Assembly (NCBI RefSeq): GCF_018881925.1
Contig: NZ_JACVPL010000006.1
Span: 1-64,000, forward strand
DNA from: Polynucleobacter sp. Latsch14-2
Lineage (GTDB): Bacteria > Pseudomonadota > Gammaproteobacteria > Burkholderiales > Burkholderiaceae
Direction of reading: 5' to 3'
DNA: 64,000 nucleotides
The translations under genes and the position numbers were made by a program. Shown piece after piece: positions 17,057-26,285 of this stretch; positions within the stretch are counted from its first letter, which is position 1; every line of letters begins with the position of its first letter. Below the pieces are notes generated by a model that was given only the letters and a program-made list of their open reading frames with translations, did not search any database and had not been told where the DNA came from.

Positions 17057-17851
17057 ATGATCTCATTACATAAAATTTTAAGCATCGCTGCACTTGGAGC
17101 CGCCCTCATTGCAAGCCCTGTTTTTGCCCAAAACGCCGCCATTGTGAATGGAAAATCGATCCCAAAGGCTCAACTAGATAAATTAGTGCAAAAAACGGGA
17201 CAGGCTGATAACCAACAAATACGCGATCAGGCGCGTGAAATGCTAGTAACGCGTGAATTAATTTTGCAAGAAGCCGATAAGCGCGGCCTCTCTCAAAGCG
17301 AGGCAGTGAGAGAACAAATTGAGCAGTCACGGATTGGAATTTTGGTTGCTGCGGTATTTCAAGATTTTGTTGAAAGGGAAGGCATCACCGAGGCTGAGCT
17401 TAAAGCCGCATATGAGTCAGTTAAGACTCAGTACACTGGCAAGGAATATCTCGTTCAGCATATTTTGGTTGAGAAGGAAGCAGATGCCAAAGCGATTACA
17501 GCTCAAATTAAGGCCGGAGGAAACTTCGAAGATATTGCCAAAGTTAAATCTAAAGACCCTGGCTCTGCACCCACTGGCGGTGATCTCGGTTGGGTCAGCG
17601 ATAAATCGCTGGTACCTGAATTTTCGAAAACCATGGTTCAGATGAAAAAAGGGCAAATTACAGATAAGCCGGTAAAGACACAATTTGGCTGGCACATTAT
17701 CAAGATGGATGATGTTCGCGATGTCAAGGCCCCACCTCTTGATGAGATTAAAGACCAATTAAAACAAATGATTTCCTCGGATCAAAATTGGCAAAAAGCA
17801 AAATTTACGGAGATGATGCAGAAGTTTCGAGCAAAGGCAAAAGTCCAATAA
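17057..17851 (+). CDS. Periplasmic parvulin-type peptidyl-prolyl isomerase
   Basis: A 264-residue protein with a signal peptide (1-24, ending ASPVFAQ), an N-terminal helical chaperone part, and a parvulin domain at about 128-222 containing EYLVQHILVEKE, FEDIAKVKSKDPGSAPTGGDLGW (split here) and FGWHIIKMDD. It accelerates cis/trans proline isomerisation in secreted proteins. It resembles PpiC/PrsA-type proteins found directly after yciB-bolA in betaproteobacteria. A strong terminator follows. Confidence 0.85.
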   Translation: MISLHKILSIAALGAALIASPVFAQNAAIVNGKSIPKAQLDKLVQKTGQADNQQIRDQAREMLVTRELILQEADKRGLSQSEAVREQIEQSRIGILVAAVFQDFVEREGITEAELKAAYESVKTQYTGKEYLVQHILVEKEADAKAITAQIKAGGNFEDIAKVKSKDPGSAPTGGDLGWVSDKSLVPEFSKTMVQMKKGQITDKPVKTQFGWHIIKMDDVRDVKAPPLDEIKDQLKQMISSDQNWQKAKFTEMMQKFRAKAKVQ

Positions 17852-17871
17852 ATCTAGGCAGCCTCCAATCC

Positions 17872-17896
17872 AAACCCAGGCATGACCTGGGTTTTT
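17872..17896 (+). terminator. Rho-independent terminator after the parvulin gene
   Basis: A nine-base perfect stem AAACCCAGG / CCTGGGTTT with a five-base loop (CATGA) is followed directly by a run of T. It begins 20 bases after the stop codon of the parvulin gene and is the clearest intrinsic terminator in the window, ending the yciB-bolA-ppi unit. Confidence 0.85.
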
Positions 17897-17934
17897 CATA
17901 TCCAACATGAACATGTAATTCGGGTTATATTCAA

Positions 17935-18324
17935 ATGATGATGATTCTCCACACCATGCTCAGAGTCGGCAATATGGCTCGTTCTATTGATTTTTATATC
18001 AATATTTTGGGCATGAATCTTCTGCGAACTACTGAGCGCCCAGAGCAAAAGTACTCTCTAGCCTTTGTTGGCTTTGGCAAAGGTAATGCTGATGGCCAAT
18101 CAGAAATCGAGCTAACCTATAACCATGGCGTCGACTCATATGATATTGGTAGCGCTTATGGGCATATTGCCATTCAAGTCGCGGATGCCTATGATGCATG
18201 CAAGAAAATTAAAGCAGCCGGCGGCAACATCACTAGAGAGGCTGGCCCCGTCATGGGTGGCGATACCATTATTGCCTTTGTAACCGACCCCGATGGTTAC
18301 AAAATTGAATTAATTCAGCGCTAA
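17935..18324 (+). CDS. gloA: Lactoylglutathione lyase (glyoxalase I)
   Basis: A 129-residue vicinal-oxygen-chelate enzyme that converts the methylglyoxal-glutathione hemithioacetal to lactoylglutathione. The four metal ligands are visible in order: His in [11 protein letters not shown], Glu in [11 protein letters not shown], His in YGHIAIQV and Glu in GYKIELIQR. The sequence [20 protein letters not shown] is typical of the short, nickel-type bacterial enzyme (about 130 residues). The start may be either of two nearby ATG codons. The acetyltransferase-like gene follows by six bases. Confidence 0.92.
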   Translation: MMMILHTMLRVGNMARSIDFYINILGMNLLRTTERPEQKYSLAFVGFGKGNADGQSEIELTYNHGVDSYDIGSAYGHIAIQVADAYDACKKIKAAGGNITREAGPVMGGDTIIAFVTDPDGYKIELIQR

Positions 18325-18330
18325 TTAGCA

Positions 18331-19506
18331 TTGAGCCAGGAGCAATATCAACTTGAGATCATTGAAGGTCTTGCCAATATAACCGCAAGGGAGTGGAATG
18401 ACATTGTTCCGGCTGATGCGAACCCTTTTCTAAGTTACGAATTTCTAAGTGCCCTAGAGTATTGTGGTTGCGTTGGTGAAGGGACTGGCTGGCAGCCTGC
18501 TCATCTGGTTCTAAGAAAAACTGATCGTTCGCCACTCATTGCCGCAATGCCGCTCTATCTCAAGCAACATTCCTATGGAGAGTTTGTGTTTGATTGGTCA
18601 TGGGCACAAGCCTATGAACAGCACGGCATTTTGTACTATCCCAAAGCGCTCTGCGCAATACCGTTTACCCCGGTTCAAGGACCTAGACTACTTTGTGCCA
18701 GCAACGAAGATTCAGAGGGCATACGCGCAACCCTTCTGTCTAGCTTGAAGAGCTTGGTTATTCAAAATGAGCTCTCTTCGGCGCATATTCTTTTCCCAGA
18801 CAGTTCTGAAATAAAGGGCATGCTCGAGCAGGGATTCATGCTGCGCGATTCCGTCCAATTTCATTGGGAGAACCACCAATATAAAGATTTTGATCAATTT
18901 TTAGCAGTTTTAACGATGAAACGCCGAAAGAATATTCGTCGTGAGCGCGCAATAGTAGCAGCAGAAAGCATTAACTTTACACACATACCGGGATCAGATA
19001 CAAGCAAAACCGACTGGGAATTTTTCTATCGCTGTTACGAAAATACCTATGTTGAGCATCATTCCTCGCCCTACCTTACAAAGTCATTCTTTATTTCACT
19101 AGCGGATACGATGCCTAATAATTTGCACTTAATCGTAGCAAGTAAAGATGGTGAAAGAATCGCATGCTCACTACTCATTGTCGACAAGACCAACGCTAAG
19201 GCGTATGGGAGATATTGGGGGTCGATTAAATACGTTGATTGTTTGCATTTTGAAACTGCCTACTATCAAGCGATTGAATATTGCATTCGTGAGAATATTC
19301 AAGTCTTTGAAGGTGGTGCTCAAGGTGAGCACAAAATGGCAAGAGGGTTTATGCCAACCACTATCCATTCCGCGCATTGGATTGCAAATCCACAATTTTC
19401 GGAGGCAATCAAGCTATTTTTACGGCGTGAACATGCAGGGATTGCAGCTTATGTTGATGAACTCTCGGAGCACAGTCCGCTGAAATCGTCTACATTAACG
19501 TTATGA
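18331..19506 (+). CDS. GNAT-fold acyltransferase-like protein (DUF482/FemAB-like)
   Basis: A 391-residue protein starting at TTG 18331. It belongs to the DUF482 group with a double GNAT/FemAB-like fold; recognisable segments are WQPAHLVLRK near residue 55, MKRRKNIRRERA at about 196-207 and YWGSIKYVDCLHFETAYYQAIEYC (split) near 300. The family is annotated as involved in peptidoglycan recognition or biosynthesis, but no substrate is known. The stop overlaps the next start by four bases. Confidence 0.75.
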   Translation: MSQEQYQLEIIEGLANITAREWNDIVPADANPFLSYEFLSALEYCGCVGEGTGWQPAHLVLRKTDRSPLIAAMPLYLKQHSYGEFVFDWSWAQAYEQHGILYYPKALCAIPFTPVQGPRLLCASNEDSEGIRATLLSSLKSLVIQNELSSAHILFPDSSEIKGMLEQGFMLRDSVQFHWENHQYKDFDQFLAVLTMKRRKNIRRERAIVAAESINFTHIPGSDTSKTDWEFFYRCYENTYVEHHSSPYLTKSFFISLADTMPNNLHLIVASKDGERIACSLLIVDKTNAKAYGRYWGSIKYVDCLHFETAYYQAIEYCIRENIQVFEGGAQGEHKMARGFMPTTIHSAHWIANPQFSEAIKLFLRREHAGIAAYVDELSEHSPLKSSTLTL

Positions 19507-19763
19507 CACAATCTAACGATTCAACAAAACAGGACGGGGCTAACTCTCTCTCTACCGGTGATGAGCACTCAGACTCACCTTGTATTGGCGTCTGTACGAC
19601 GCTATACGATGAAATTTGCCAAGGTTGCGGTCGCACCCTAAACGAAGTCAGTAATTGGGTATTTTTTAGCCAAGAAGAAAAAGACTCAGTCTGGAAACGC
19701 ATCCGTGCAGATGGCACAGCAATGCGCTTCCAAAGGCAAGCGAAAGATACTAAAATTACTTAG
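19503..19763 (+). CDS. DUF1289 small cysteine protein
   Basis: An 86-residue protein with the DUF1289 signature SPCIGVCTTLYDEICQGCGR, four cysteines in a row that suggest a metal or Fe-S site, followed by WVFFSQEEKDSVWKRI. The family occurs widely in proteobacteria with no assigned function. The first 25 residues are Ser/Asp/Gly-rich. The start is coupled to the upstream acyltransferase gene, and the stop codon is immediately adjacent to that of the convergent ABC-F gene. Confidence 0.8.
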   Translation: MTQSNDSTKQDGANSLSTGDEHSDSPCIGVCTTLYDEICQGCGRTLNEVSNWVFFSQEEKDSVWKRIRADGTAMRFQRQAKDTKIT

Positions 19764-21371
19764 TTAGCCAGTAATTGCTTGGCTTCGCAAATACTCTTCG
19801 TACGTTCCTGAGTAATCATTGATAGTCCCATCCATCTTCACTTCCAAGATACGGTTGGCCAATGAGGATACGAATTCACGGTCATGAGAAACAAAAATGA
19901 GCGTGCCATCATATTTTTCAAGTGCAATTTGTAAGCTCTCAATAGATTCCATGTCCATATGGTTTGTTGGTTCATCCATTGCCAGGACATTGTATTTTTG
20001 GAGCATTAATTTACCCCAAATCATGCGCCCCTTTTCGCCACCTGAAAGTACTTTTACAGACTTACCAATGTCATCGCCAGAGAAGAGCAAGCGCCCTAAA
20101 GTCCCGCGAATTACCTGATCGTCGTCACCATTATTGCGCCACTCATTCATCCAATCCATGAGTAATTCATCTTTTGCAAACATGTCGGTGTTGTCCTGAG
20201 GCATCACACCAACTTTAGCATTCTCGGCCCATTTAACATCACCGCTATCAGCAGCAATACCATCAAAACGCTTACTCAAAATAGTCTTTAAAAGTGTGGT
20301 CTTGCCAGCGCCGTTTTGACCAATGATGGCGATCTTCTCGCCGGCTCGCACACCCAACTTAAAGTTCTTGAAAATAACCCGGTCGTAAGACTTAGTAAGT
20401 GCATTGCACTCAACCGCCATATTGTGCAGTTTCTTTTCTGTATCAAAACGGATAAATGGGTTTTGACGTGAGGACGGTTTGATTTCTGTAATTTCAATTT
20501 TCTCTAATTGCTTTTGGCGAGATGTGGCCTGACGGGCTTTAGATGCGTTTGCAGAGAAACGGCTTACGAAGGCCTGTAATTCAGCAATCTTTTCCTTTGC
20601 CTTATCGTTAGAACTTAACTGTTGAGCGCGTGCTTGAACGGATGCAAGCATGTAGGAGTCATAGTTACCTGGGTACACTTTGAGTGTTCCAAAGTCCATA
20701 TCAGCCATATGTGTACAAACTTCATTCAAGAAATGGCGATCGTGGGAAATAATAACAATCGTACTTTTGATTTCATTTAGGATGTCTTCAAGCCAATGAA
20801 TCGAATGAATATCCAAGTTATTGGTTGGCTCATCGAGCAAAAGCACATCAGGATCTGAAAAAAGAGCTTGGGCAAGCAATACACGCAACTTCCAACCTGG
20901 GGCAACGTTACTCATCAAACCAGTGTGTTGGTCAATTGGAATACCAATACCTAAAAGCAGCTCCCCCGCTTTGGCTTCGGCCGTATAGCCGCCATACTCG
21001 GCATAACTGCCCTCGAGCTCGGCTGCACGCATATAGTCTTCATCAGTAGCATCGGGATTGGCATAGATTGCGTCGCGCTCTGCAGCAGCCTTCCACATCT
21101 CTTCATGGCCCATCATCACTACATCCAAAACGCGGACATCTTCGTAGGCAAATTGGTCTTGACGCAATTTACCAAGGCGAATACCTGGATCCAGACTAAT
21201 GTTTCCGCTGGTGGGCTCCAACTCGCCACCTAAGATTTTCATAAAAGTAGATTTACCGCAACCATTGGCACCAATAAGGCCATAGCGATTGCCACCACCA
21301 AATTTAACGGAGATGTTCTCAAAGAGGGGTTTTGCCCCAAACTGCATAGTGATATTAGATGCTGACAGCAC
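19764..21371 (-). CDS. ybiT: ABC-F family ATPase, YbiT-like
   Basis: A 535-residue soluble ABC-F protein with two ATPase domains and no membrane segment. The first Walker A is GANGCGKST (34-42) and the second is GQNGAGKTT (about 356). The Walker B motifs are [11 protein letters not shown] and [11 protein letters not shown]. The length and the [23 protein letters not shown] arm (interrupted here) match YbiT rather than EttA or Uup. ABC-F factors act on ribosomes at the E site to relieve stalling (known of the group). The gene stands alone and converges exactly with the DUF1289 gene. Confidence 0.85.
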   Translation of the reverse strand: MLSASNITMQFGAKPLFENISVKFGGGNRYGLIGANGCGKSTFMKILGGELEPTSGNISLDPGIRLGKLRQDQFAYEDVRVLDVVMMGHEEMWKAAAERDAIYANPDATDEDYMRAAELEGSYAEYGGYTAEAKAGELLLGIGIPIDQHTGLMSNVAPGWKLRVLLAQALFSDPDVLLLDEPTNNLDIHSIHWLEDILNEIKSTIVIISHDRHFLNEVCTHMADMDFGTLKVYPGNYDSYMLASVQARAQQLSSNDKAKEKIAELQAFVSRFSANASKARQATSRQKQLEKIEITEIKPSSRQNPFIRFDTEKKLHNMAVECNALTKSYDRVIFKNFKLGVRAGEKIAIIGQNGAGKTTLLKTILSKRFDGIAADSGDVKWAENAKVGVMPQDNTDMFAKDELLMDWMNEWRNNGDDDQVIRGTLGRLLFSGDDIGKSVKVLSGGEKGRMIWGKLMLQKYNVLAMDEPTNHMDMESIESLQIALEKYDGTLIFVSHDREFVSSLANRILEVKMDGTINDYSGTYEEYLRSQAITG

Positions 21372-21469
21372 GAGTGTTTTCTAGCTTTCTGAAGTTCAAT
21401 TCAAAGGAGTGCCCTAGCAAAAGGGCCAAAGACCAAGATTTTAACGGTTTAACGGCTTTAAAGCCAATA

Positions 21470-22180
21470 TCAGACTTTGACCCTAAATGGGGTGAAGTTG
21501 GTGTTGGTATCGTAGTGGTCAAGACTCTCCTTGCGCTTCAGAGTGTTAACGACCCAATATGTCAAAGGTGTAGCTAAAACCTCCCAAGAGGTCTTTAGGA
21601 CATACTGAACCAAGGCAACCTGAATAAGCTCTTGCAAGGGCCAAATCCCATAAAACGCCAAGACATAAAACAGAGATGAATCCACCAACTCGCCAAAAGC
21701 TGTCGAACCAATTGTTCTGACCCATAAAAAGCGTCCCTGGGTCCAAATCTTGAGTTTAGCCAGTACATAGCCATTAACAAAACTACCGCACCAAAAAGCC
21801 AACATAGAGGCTAAAGCAATACGCCAGGAATTACCGAATACCGAGACCATGCCTTGCTGGTATTGGGCCATATACTCACCCGGAGCCACTGGAAGCGAAA
21901 TCACAATTTGTGCCATGATGGCAGCAAAGGCTAACGCTGAAAATCCAGCCCAAACAGCTCTGCGATCATAGGCATAGCCATAAACCTCGGTAAGAATATC
22001 TCCAAAAAAGTAAGAAATTGGGAAAAAAAGTATTCCAGCGCCAAAAATCACGGGTCCAAAGTAAGGCAACTCAATCACTGCAGCCTTACCGGCACCAATA
22101 AAGTTGGAGCACAATAAAACCACCACGAAAGCAGCCAGAATCAAGTCATAGTAGCGATGATGGCTTTTAGTGATAGTCAT
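21470..22180 (-). CDS. yhhQ: Queuosine precursor transporter YhhQ
   Basis: A 236-residue inner-membrane protein with about six helices, including FGAGILFFPISYFFGDILTEVYGY, which (split) carries the family's DxxTEVYG motif, and the GSTAFGELVDSSLFYVLAF segment. YhhQ imports 7-cyano-7-deazaguanine (preQ0) or preQ1 for tRNA modification. I looked for a preQ1 riboswitch upstream on the minus strand and saw none. The gene is separated from ybiT by about 100 bases holding small palindromes only. Confidence 0.88.
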   Translation of the reverse strand: MTITKSHHRYYDLILAAFVVVLLCSNFIGAGKAAVIELPYFGPVIFGAGILFFPISYFFGDILTEVYGYAYDRRAVWAGFSALAFAAIMAQIVISLPVAPGEYMAQYQQGMVSVFGNSWRIALASMLAFWCGSFVNGYVLAKLKIWTQGRFLWVRTIGSTAFGELVDSSLFYVLAFYGIWPLQELIQVALVQYVLKTSWEVLATPLTYWVVNTLKRKESLDHYDTNTNFTPFRVKV

Positions 22181-22301
22181 GGGTAATGAACTTTAGACTC
22201 AATTTATTGAATACTAAAAAAATGGATAATAGAAGCAAGAATATAGGGATTTCTGAATATCCACAGGGCTTAGTAGAAAAAATTTAATAGGACACGCAAT
22301 C

Positions 22302-23480
22302 ATGAGTAAACCGAGTTTCCATTGGGAAGACCCCCTCCTCCTTGATACCCAGTTGAGTGAAGAGGAACGCATGATCCGCGAAGCTGCTGCAGAATACGCC
22401 CAGCGGAAATTAATGCCCAGAATTCATGATGCTTACCGCAACGAAACCACCGACCCTACTATTTTTCGCGAAATGGGCGAATTGGGCCTACTTGGGATAA
22501 CCATTCCCGAACAATATGGTGGCGCAAACCTAAACTATGTTTCATACGGCCTAATTGCTCGTGAAGTTGAAAGGGTCGATTCTGGTTATCGCTCCATGAT
22601 GAGCGTTCAATCCTCTTTGGTCATGGTTCCTATCTATGAATTTGGCAGTGAAGAGCAAAAGCAAAAATATCTGCCTAAACTTGCTAGTGGCGAGTGGATT
22701 GGTTGCTTTGGATTAACCGAGCCAAATTTTGGCTCTGATGCCGGAGGCATGATTACGCGTGCAAAGAAAGTGCCTGGCGGATTTTCATTAACCGGTTCAA
22801 AAATGTGGATTTCCAATGCACCGATTGCTGATGTCTTTGTAATCTGGGCCAAGAACGACGAAGGCATTATTCGTGGCTACATCCTTGAAAAAGGAATGAA
22901 GGGATTAAGTGCCCCAAAAATCACCGGCAAGATGGGGCTACGCGCATCCATTACCGGAGAAGTTGTGATGGATGAGGTTTTTGTTCCAGATGAAAATGAG
23001 TTCCCTGAGGTAACGGGCCTTAAGGGCCCCTTTACTTGCTTGAATTCTGCACGCTACGGCATTGCATGGGGCGCCTTGGGTGCCGCTGAGTGGTGTTGGT
23101 ATGCCGCTCGGCAGTACACGATGGATCGCAAACAATTTGGCCGCCCTCTTGCTGCTAATCAGCTAATACAAAAGAAGTTGGCTGATATGCAAACTGAAAT
23201 AGCGCTAGGTCTGCAAGGGTGCCTCAGATTGGGTCGCATGAAAGACGAGGGAATTGCATCTCCAGAGATTACCTCGATCATGAAACGTAACTCTTGTGGA
23301 AAATCACTTGATATTGCGCGCATGGCGCGCGATATGCACGGCGGAAACGGTATCTCTGATGAGTATGGTGTTGTACGGCACATGCTCAACCTGGAGGTTG
23401 TTAACACCTATGAAGGTACACATGATATCCACGCACTCATTCTAGGGCGCGCGCAAACTGGTATTCAGGCCTTTAGTTAA
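22302..23480 (+). CDS. gcdH: Glutaryl-CoA dehydrogenase
   Basis: A 392-residue flavin acyl-CoA dehydrogenase. Characteristic segments are [54 protein letters not shown] and the catalytic base Glu371 in [17 protein letters not shown]. This set is specific to glutaryl-CoA dehydrogenases, which oxidise and decarboxylate glutaryl-CoA to crotonyl-CoA during lysine and tryptophan breakdown. It is transcribed alone; its stop overlaps by four bases with that of the convergent mnmH. Confidence 0.9.
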   Translation: MSKPSFHWEDPLLLDTQLSEEERMIREAAAEYAQRKLMPRIHDAYRNETTDPTIFREMGELGLLGITIPEQYGGANLNYVSYGLIAREVERVDSGYRSMMSVQSSLVMVPIYEFGSEEQKQKYLPKLASGEWIGCFGLTEPNFGSDAGGMITRAKKVPGGFSLTGSKMWISNAPIADVFVIWAKNDEGIIRGYILEKGMKGLSAPKITGKMGLRASITGEVVMDEVFVPDENEFPEVTGLKGPFTCLNSARYGIAWGALGAAEWCWYAARQYTMDRKQFGRPLAANQLIQKKLADMQTEIALGLQGCLRLGRMKDEGIASPEITSIMKRNSCGKSLDIARMARDMHGGNGISDEYGVVRHMLNLEVVNTYEGTHDIHALILGRAQTGIQAFS

Positions 23481-24550
23481 GACTTTACCGTTGCCATGAT
23501 GGCCTTTGCCGACTTGGCAAAGGCCTCATCGCTATCATCATCTAACTGCACAAATTTTTCCGCGTTGTATTTAGGAAAATTTCTCTCAATCGATGATTGA
23601 TAAGAAGGGTCGTAGTGCATCACCAATAACTCCTCTACGAGGGACTCAAAATTCCTTGCATCGATTTCTTCTTCCCACTTGGCTATTTGTACTTTGCCAT
23701 AACGAGAAGTGAGCAACCCCAGCTTATGCTTAAAGCTTTCCACATCCGATAGAAAGTGACGATACTCACGAATCAGCCAAGAAACTCGGGTTTGGGTACT
23801 AGAGCGTAACTCAATGCATAGCCCATTGCGAATCGTTTCCATTAGAGGATCAGGGATATGTACGCCCCCTACTTTTTTACTTTCAGACTCGACAAAAACA
23901 ATCTGATTCTTATCTAGTGATTGAAAGGCATTCCAGAGTGCTGTCTCAAAACCTTTCTGCGTAGGCTGTTCAATATTGGGCTCGTTACCTAAGACAGAGC
24001 CACGATGAATTGCTAGACCCTCAAGATCAAGCACTTGAGCACCAAGCTTTTGAATTTCGTGAAGGACGCGTGTCTTACCGCTGCCAGTCATGCCGCAAAT
24101 AACATTGAAAGAATAGTCCTTGGCAGCTTGCTCTAAGTCATCTATCACCGTACGACGAAATCCTTGGTAGCCGCCTTCAAGCTGCATTGCCTTCCAGCCA
24201 ATTCGATTGAGAATGTGTGTGAAAGCACCACTTCGCTCTCCACCACGCCAGCAATAGATTAACGGGCGCCACTCTCTTGGGAAGTCAATAAATGAAGTCT
24301 CAAGATGATTGGCGATATTACGAGAAACTAAAGCAGCCCCAAGCTTCTTAGCGGCAAATGGTGAAACCTGTTTATAGAGTGTGCCAATTTGCGCGCGCTC
24401 CTCATTGTTTAGCACTGGACAGTTAATTGAGCCGGGAATATGGTCTAGAGCAAATTCTGCCGGGGAACGTACATCGATAATGACATCGAAATTGTTGCGC
24501 CCCGATCTGAAGTCATCAATCGAAAGAATGTGAGGATTGGTTGGCTGCAA
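23477..24550 (-). CDS. mnmH: tRNA 2-selenouridine synthase MnmH/SelU
   Basis: A 357-residue enzyme that swaps the 2-thio group of tRNA wobble uridine for selenium via a geranyl intermediate. It has an N-terminal rhodanese domain with catalytic Cys100 in [12 protein letters not shown] (E. coli Cys97) and a P-loop GMTGSGKT at 153-160. It needs selenophosphate from SelD, which is not in the window. It lies on the same strand as, and just downstream of, the YeeE/DUF442 genes, which may be meaningful because YedE-type carriers occur with selenium genes in some bacteria (known, with inference). Confidence 0.9.
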   Translation of the reverse strand: MQPTNPHILSIDDFRSGRNNFDVIIDVRSPAEFALDHIPGSINCPVLNNEERAQIGTLYKQVSPFAAKKLGAALVSRNIANHLETSFIDFPREWRPLIYCWRGGERSGAFTHILNRIGWKAMQLEGGYQGFRRTVIDDLEQAAKDYSFNVICGMTGSGKTRVLHEIQKLGAQVLDLEGLAIHRGSVLGNEPNIEQPTQKGFETALWNAFQSLDKNQIVFVESESKKVGGVHIPDPLMETIRNGLCIELRSSTQTRVSWLIREYRHFLSDVESFKHKLGLLTSRYGKVQIAKWEEEIDARNFESLVEELLVMHYDPSYQSSIERNFPKYNAEKFVQLDDDSDEAFAKSAKAIMATVKS

Positions 24551-24559
24551 GCAATACTC

Positions 24560-24979
24560 CTAAGCCATCATCTGCAGAAGATATTGCGGCCAAGGCGCTG
24601 ATTTATTCGATTTTAGATCAACCCAAACCATCGTTGCACCACCTTCAGCGCTAATGAAATCTGGTTTACTGGATAGTGTTATCGAGGTGAAGAGATCAAT
24701 GCTAGATTTGCCAATATTGCCAATGTATGTTTTCAGAATCAATTCACCCGGATAGCTTAGTTGCTGGTAGAAATTACAAAAGCCATTGATCATCAACATA
24801 GATCCAGTACCTGGAGCTACTTGTATGCCCAGCGATTCAATCCACTCTACCCTAGCCTGCTCCATATAGCGAAAGTAAACAGTATTGTTAACATGACGAA
24901 AGGCGTCCATATCACCCCAACGAATGGGCATGCGCATTTCATGAACAAGCCGCTTTTCCTTGGGTATCTCGATTCGCAT
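24560..24979 (-). CDS. 4-hydroxybenzoyl-CoA-type hotdog thioesterase
   Basis: A 139-residue YbgC/4HBT thioesterase with the signature IRWGDMDAFRHVNNTVYF; catalytic Asp25 and the following His are in place. The rest (QARVEWIESLGI, FCNFYQQLSYPGELILKTYIG) is standard for the family. It hydrolyses short or aromatic acyl-CoA esters in the cytoplasm. It lies between mnmH (nine bases) and the DUF442 gene (seven bases), probably in one transcript. Confidence 0.8.
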   Translation of the reverse strand: MRIEIPKEKRLVHEMRMPIRWGDMDAFRHVNNTVYFRYMEQARVEWIESLGIQVAPGTGSMLMINGFCNFYQQLSYPGELILKTYIGNIGKSSIDLFTSITLSSKPDFISAEGGATMVWVDLKSNKSAPWPQYLLQMMA

Positions 24980-24986
24980 GGACTGC

Positions 24987-25331
24987 TTAGCGCACCTGCA
25001 ATGCTAACTGGTAAAGGTTGGTAGACCTCGCACCAGAACGGCAGAACGCTAAGATAGGGCTTGGCATAGTTTTTATGAGACGGGCCATCTCAACAACTTG
25101 TTCAGGAGTGAATGCTCCGCTAACAACTGGCAGATATACATAGTGAAGACCAAGTCTTTTAGCTTCAACTTCAATATCAGCATTCTTTGGTTGATCAGGG
25201 CCGCCTTCGTTATCAGGACGGTTGTTAATCACACTTTTATAACCCTCCGCTGCAATCTCTGCAAGGTGACTAGGGTCAATTTGGCCAAGAGTGCCGAATT
25301 GGTCGTTATGGCAGGCAATAGGAAGACTCAT
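24987..25331 (-). CDS. DUF442 / TIGR01244 sulfur-linked phosphatase-like protein
   Basis: A 114-residue protein of the family fused to the metallo-beta-lactamase domain in Blh proteins. The active loop AFCRSGARSTNLYQL places the catalytic Cys at 97 within a Cys-x4/5-Arg phosphatase/rhodanese-like loop. In other bacteria this module is encoded beside persulfide dioxygenase, sulfide:quinone reductase and YeeE-type genes, pointing to sulfane-sulfur or rhodanese-like chemistry (known association; reaction inferred). Here it ends the leftward sulfur unit. Confidence 0.8.
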   Translation of the reverse strand: MSLPIACHNDQFGTLGQIDPSHLAEIAAEGYKSVINNRPDNEGGPDQPKNADIEVEAKRLGLHYVYLPVVSGAFTPEQVVEMARLIKTMPSPILAFCRSGARSTNLYQLALQVR

Positions 25332-25384
25332 TTCAACCTCAAATAATTAATTAAATATAAACACGAAATAGTTACAATTCTAAA

Positions 25385-25822
25385 TCAGGCGGATTGTTTA
25401 TGAGCGGTAAAAAAATGCTCACAGATCCACATGCCGGCAAGCATGGCAATCACAAAGACAACAGCCTTGACTTGCCCTGAGCCAATAGAAACAATTGCAG
25501 GTCCTGGGCAGAAACCAGCAATACCCCAGCCAACACCAAAAATAATGCTACCAATTACCAAGGGTTGTGAAATATCTCGCCTAGTAGGCACATGAAGGGC
25601 GCCGCCAAAAAAAGCTTGGCTGCGTTTAGTTACTAAGTAGAAGCCAGCCAATCCAACTAGCACTGCTCCACCCATTACGAATACTAGCGATGGGTCCCAT
25701 AGCCCAGCAAGATCCAAGAAATTTAAGATTTTCTGTGGGTTAGTCATGCCAGAAATCAATAAACCGAATCCAAAGAGGACACCAATTAAATATTGACTAA
25801 TGAGGCTAAAGTGTTTTTTCAT
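25385..25822 (-). CDS. YeeE/YedE-family half-transporter (DUF6691 type)
   Basis: A 145-residue membrane protein with about four helices; ATG 25822 is preferred to an upstream TTG. The key motif GWGIAGFCPGPAIVSIGSG carries the Cys thought to guide sulfur species through YeeE-type channels. The previous gene encodes the complementary half with CTSGHGICG. Such paired small proteins accompany Blh/SQR genes in proteobacteria and probably form one carrier for thiosulfate or another sulfur compound (inference from TsuA). The genes are one base apart. Confidence 0.8.
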   Translation of the reverse strand: MKKHFSLISQYLIGVLFGFGLLISGMTNPQKILNFLDLAGLWDPSLVFVMGGAVLVGLAGFYLVTKRSQAFFGGALHVPTRRDISQPLVIGSIIFGVGWGIAGFCPGPAIVSIGSGQVKAVVFVIAMLAGMWICEHFFTAHKQSA

Positions 25823-25823
25823 T

Positions 25824-26261
25824 TCAAACTCCAATCAAATGACGAAGCACAAAGGCCGTAACAAAGCCCGCCAACATAAATGAGATTGTTGCAACTAAAG
25901 ATCGCGGTGATAAGCGCGATAAGCCGCAGATACCATGACCACTGGTACAGCCTGATCCATAAGCAGATCCAAAACCAACTAACAAACCAGCAATGATCAC
26001 TGACACCCAATCAGCATCTATTACTTGTATCGGGTGAATATCAAGCAACCATGCCGCCCAAAGCGGCGCAGTTAATAAGCCCAATATGATGGCAAAGCGC
26101 CAAATTACATCACCTGCCTTGAAGTGTAGTAAGCCAGAAATAATCCCGCTGATTCCTAAAATGCGTCCATGTAGATTTACATATAACGCAGCTGCAAGGC
26201 CCAACAATACTCCACCCAAAAGCGCGGGTCCTGGAGTAAATTCCAACCAGTTGATCTGCAT
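25824..26261 (-). CDS. YeeE/YedE-family half-transporter (first half)
   Basis: A 145-residue membrane protein with four to five helices. The motif YGSGCTSGHGICGLSRLSPRSLVA contains the conserved Cys-Thr-Ser-Gly-His-Gly segment of the YeeE/YedE family. It directly precedes, and likely pairs with, the next half-transporter. It is about half the length of the large family member upstream (373 residues), so the cluster appears to encode one full-length carrier and one split carrier. Sulfur-compound import is inferred. Confidence 0.8.
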   Translation of the reverse strand: MQINWLEFTPGPALLGGVLLGLAAALYVNLHGRILGISGIISGLLHFKAGDVIWRFAIILGLLTAPLWAAWLLDIHPIQVIDADWVSVIIAGLLVGFGSAYGSGCTSGHGICGLSRLSPRSLVATISFMLAGFVTAFVLRHLIGV

Positions 26262-26285
26262 TTAATGTCCTATCTATGAAATCGA

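Noticed and set aside
21454-21465. GGCTTTAAAGCC palindrome between yhhQ and ybiT
   Set aside because: It has no loop and no T-run on the minus strand, so it is not a convincing terminator; 12-base A/T-centred palindromes occur by chance.
22181-22301. Possible preQ1 riboswitch before yhhQ
   Set aside because: The minus-strand leader lacks the preQ1 hairpin and A-rich tail pattern; nothing matched.
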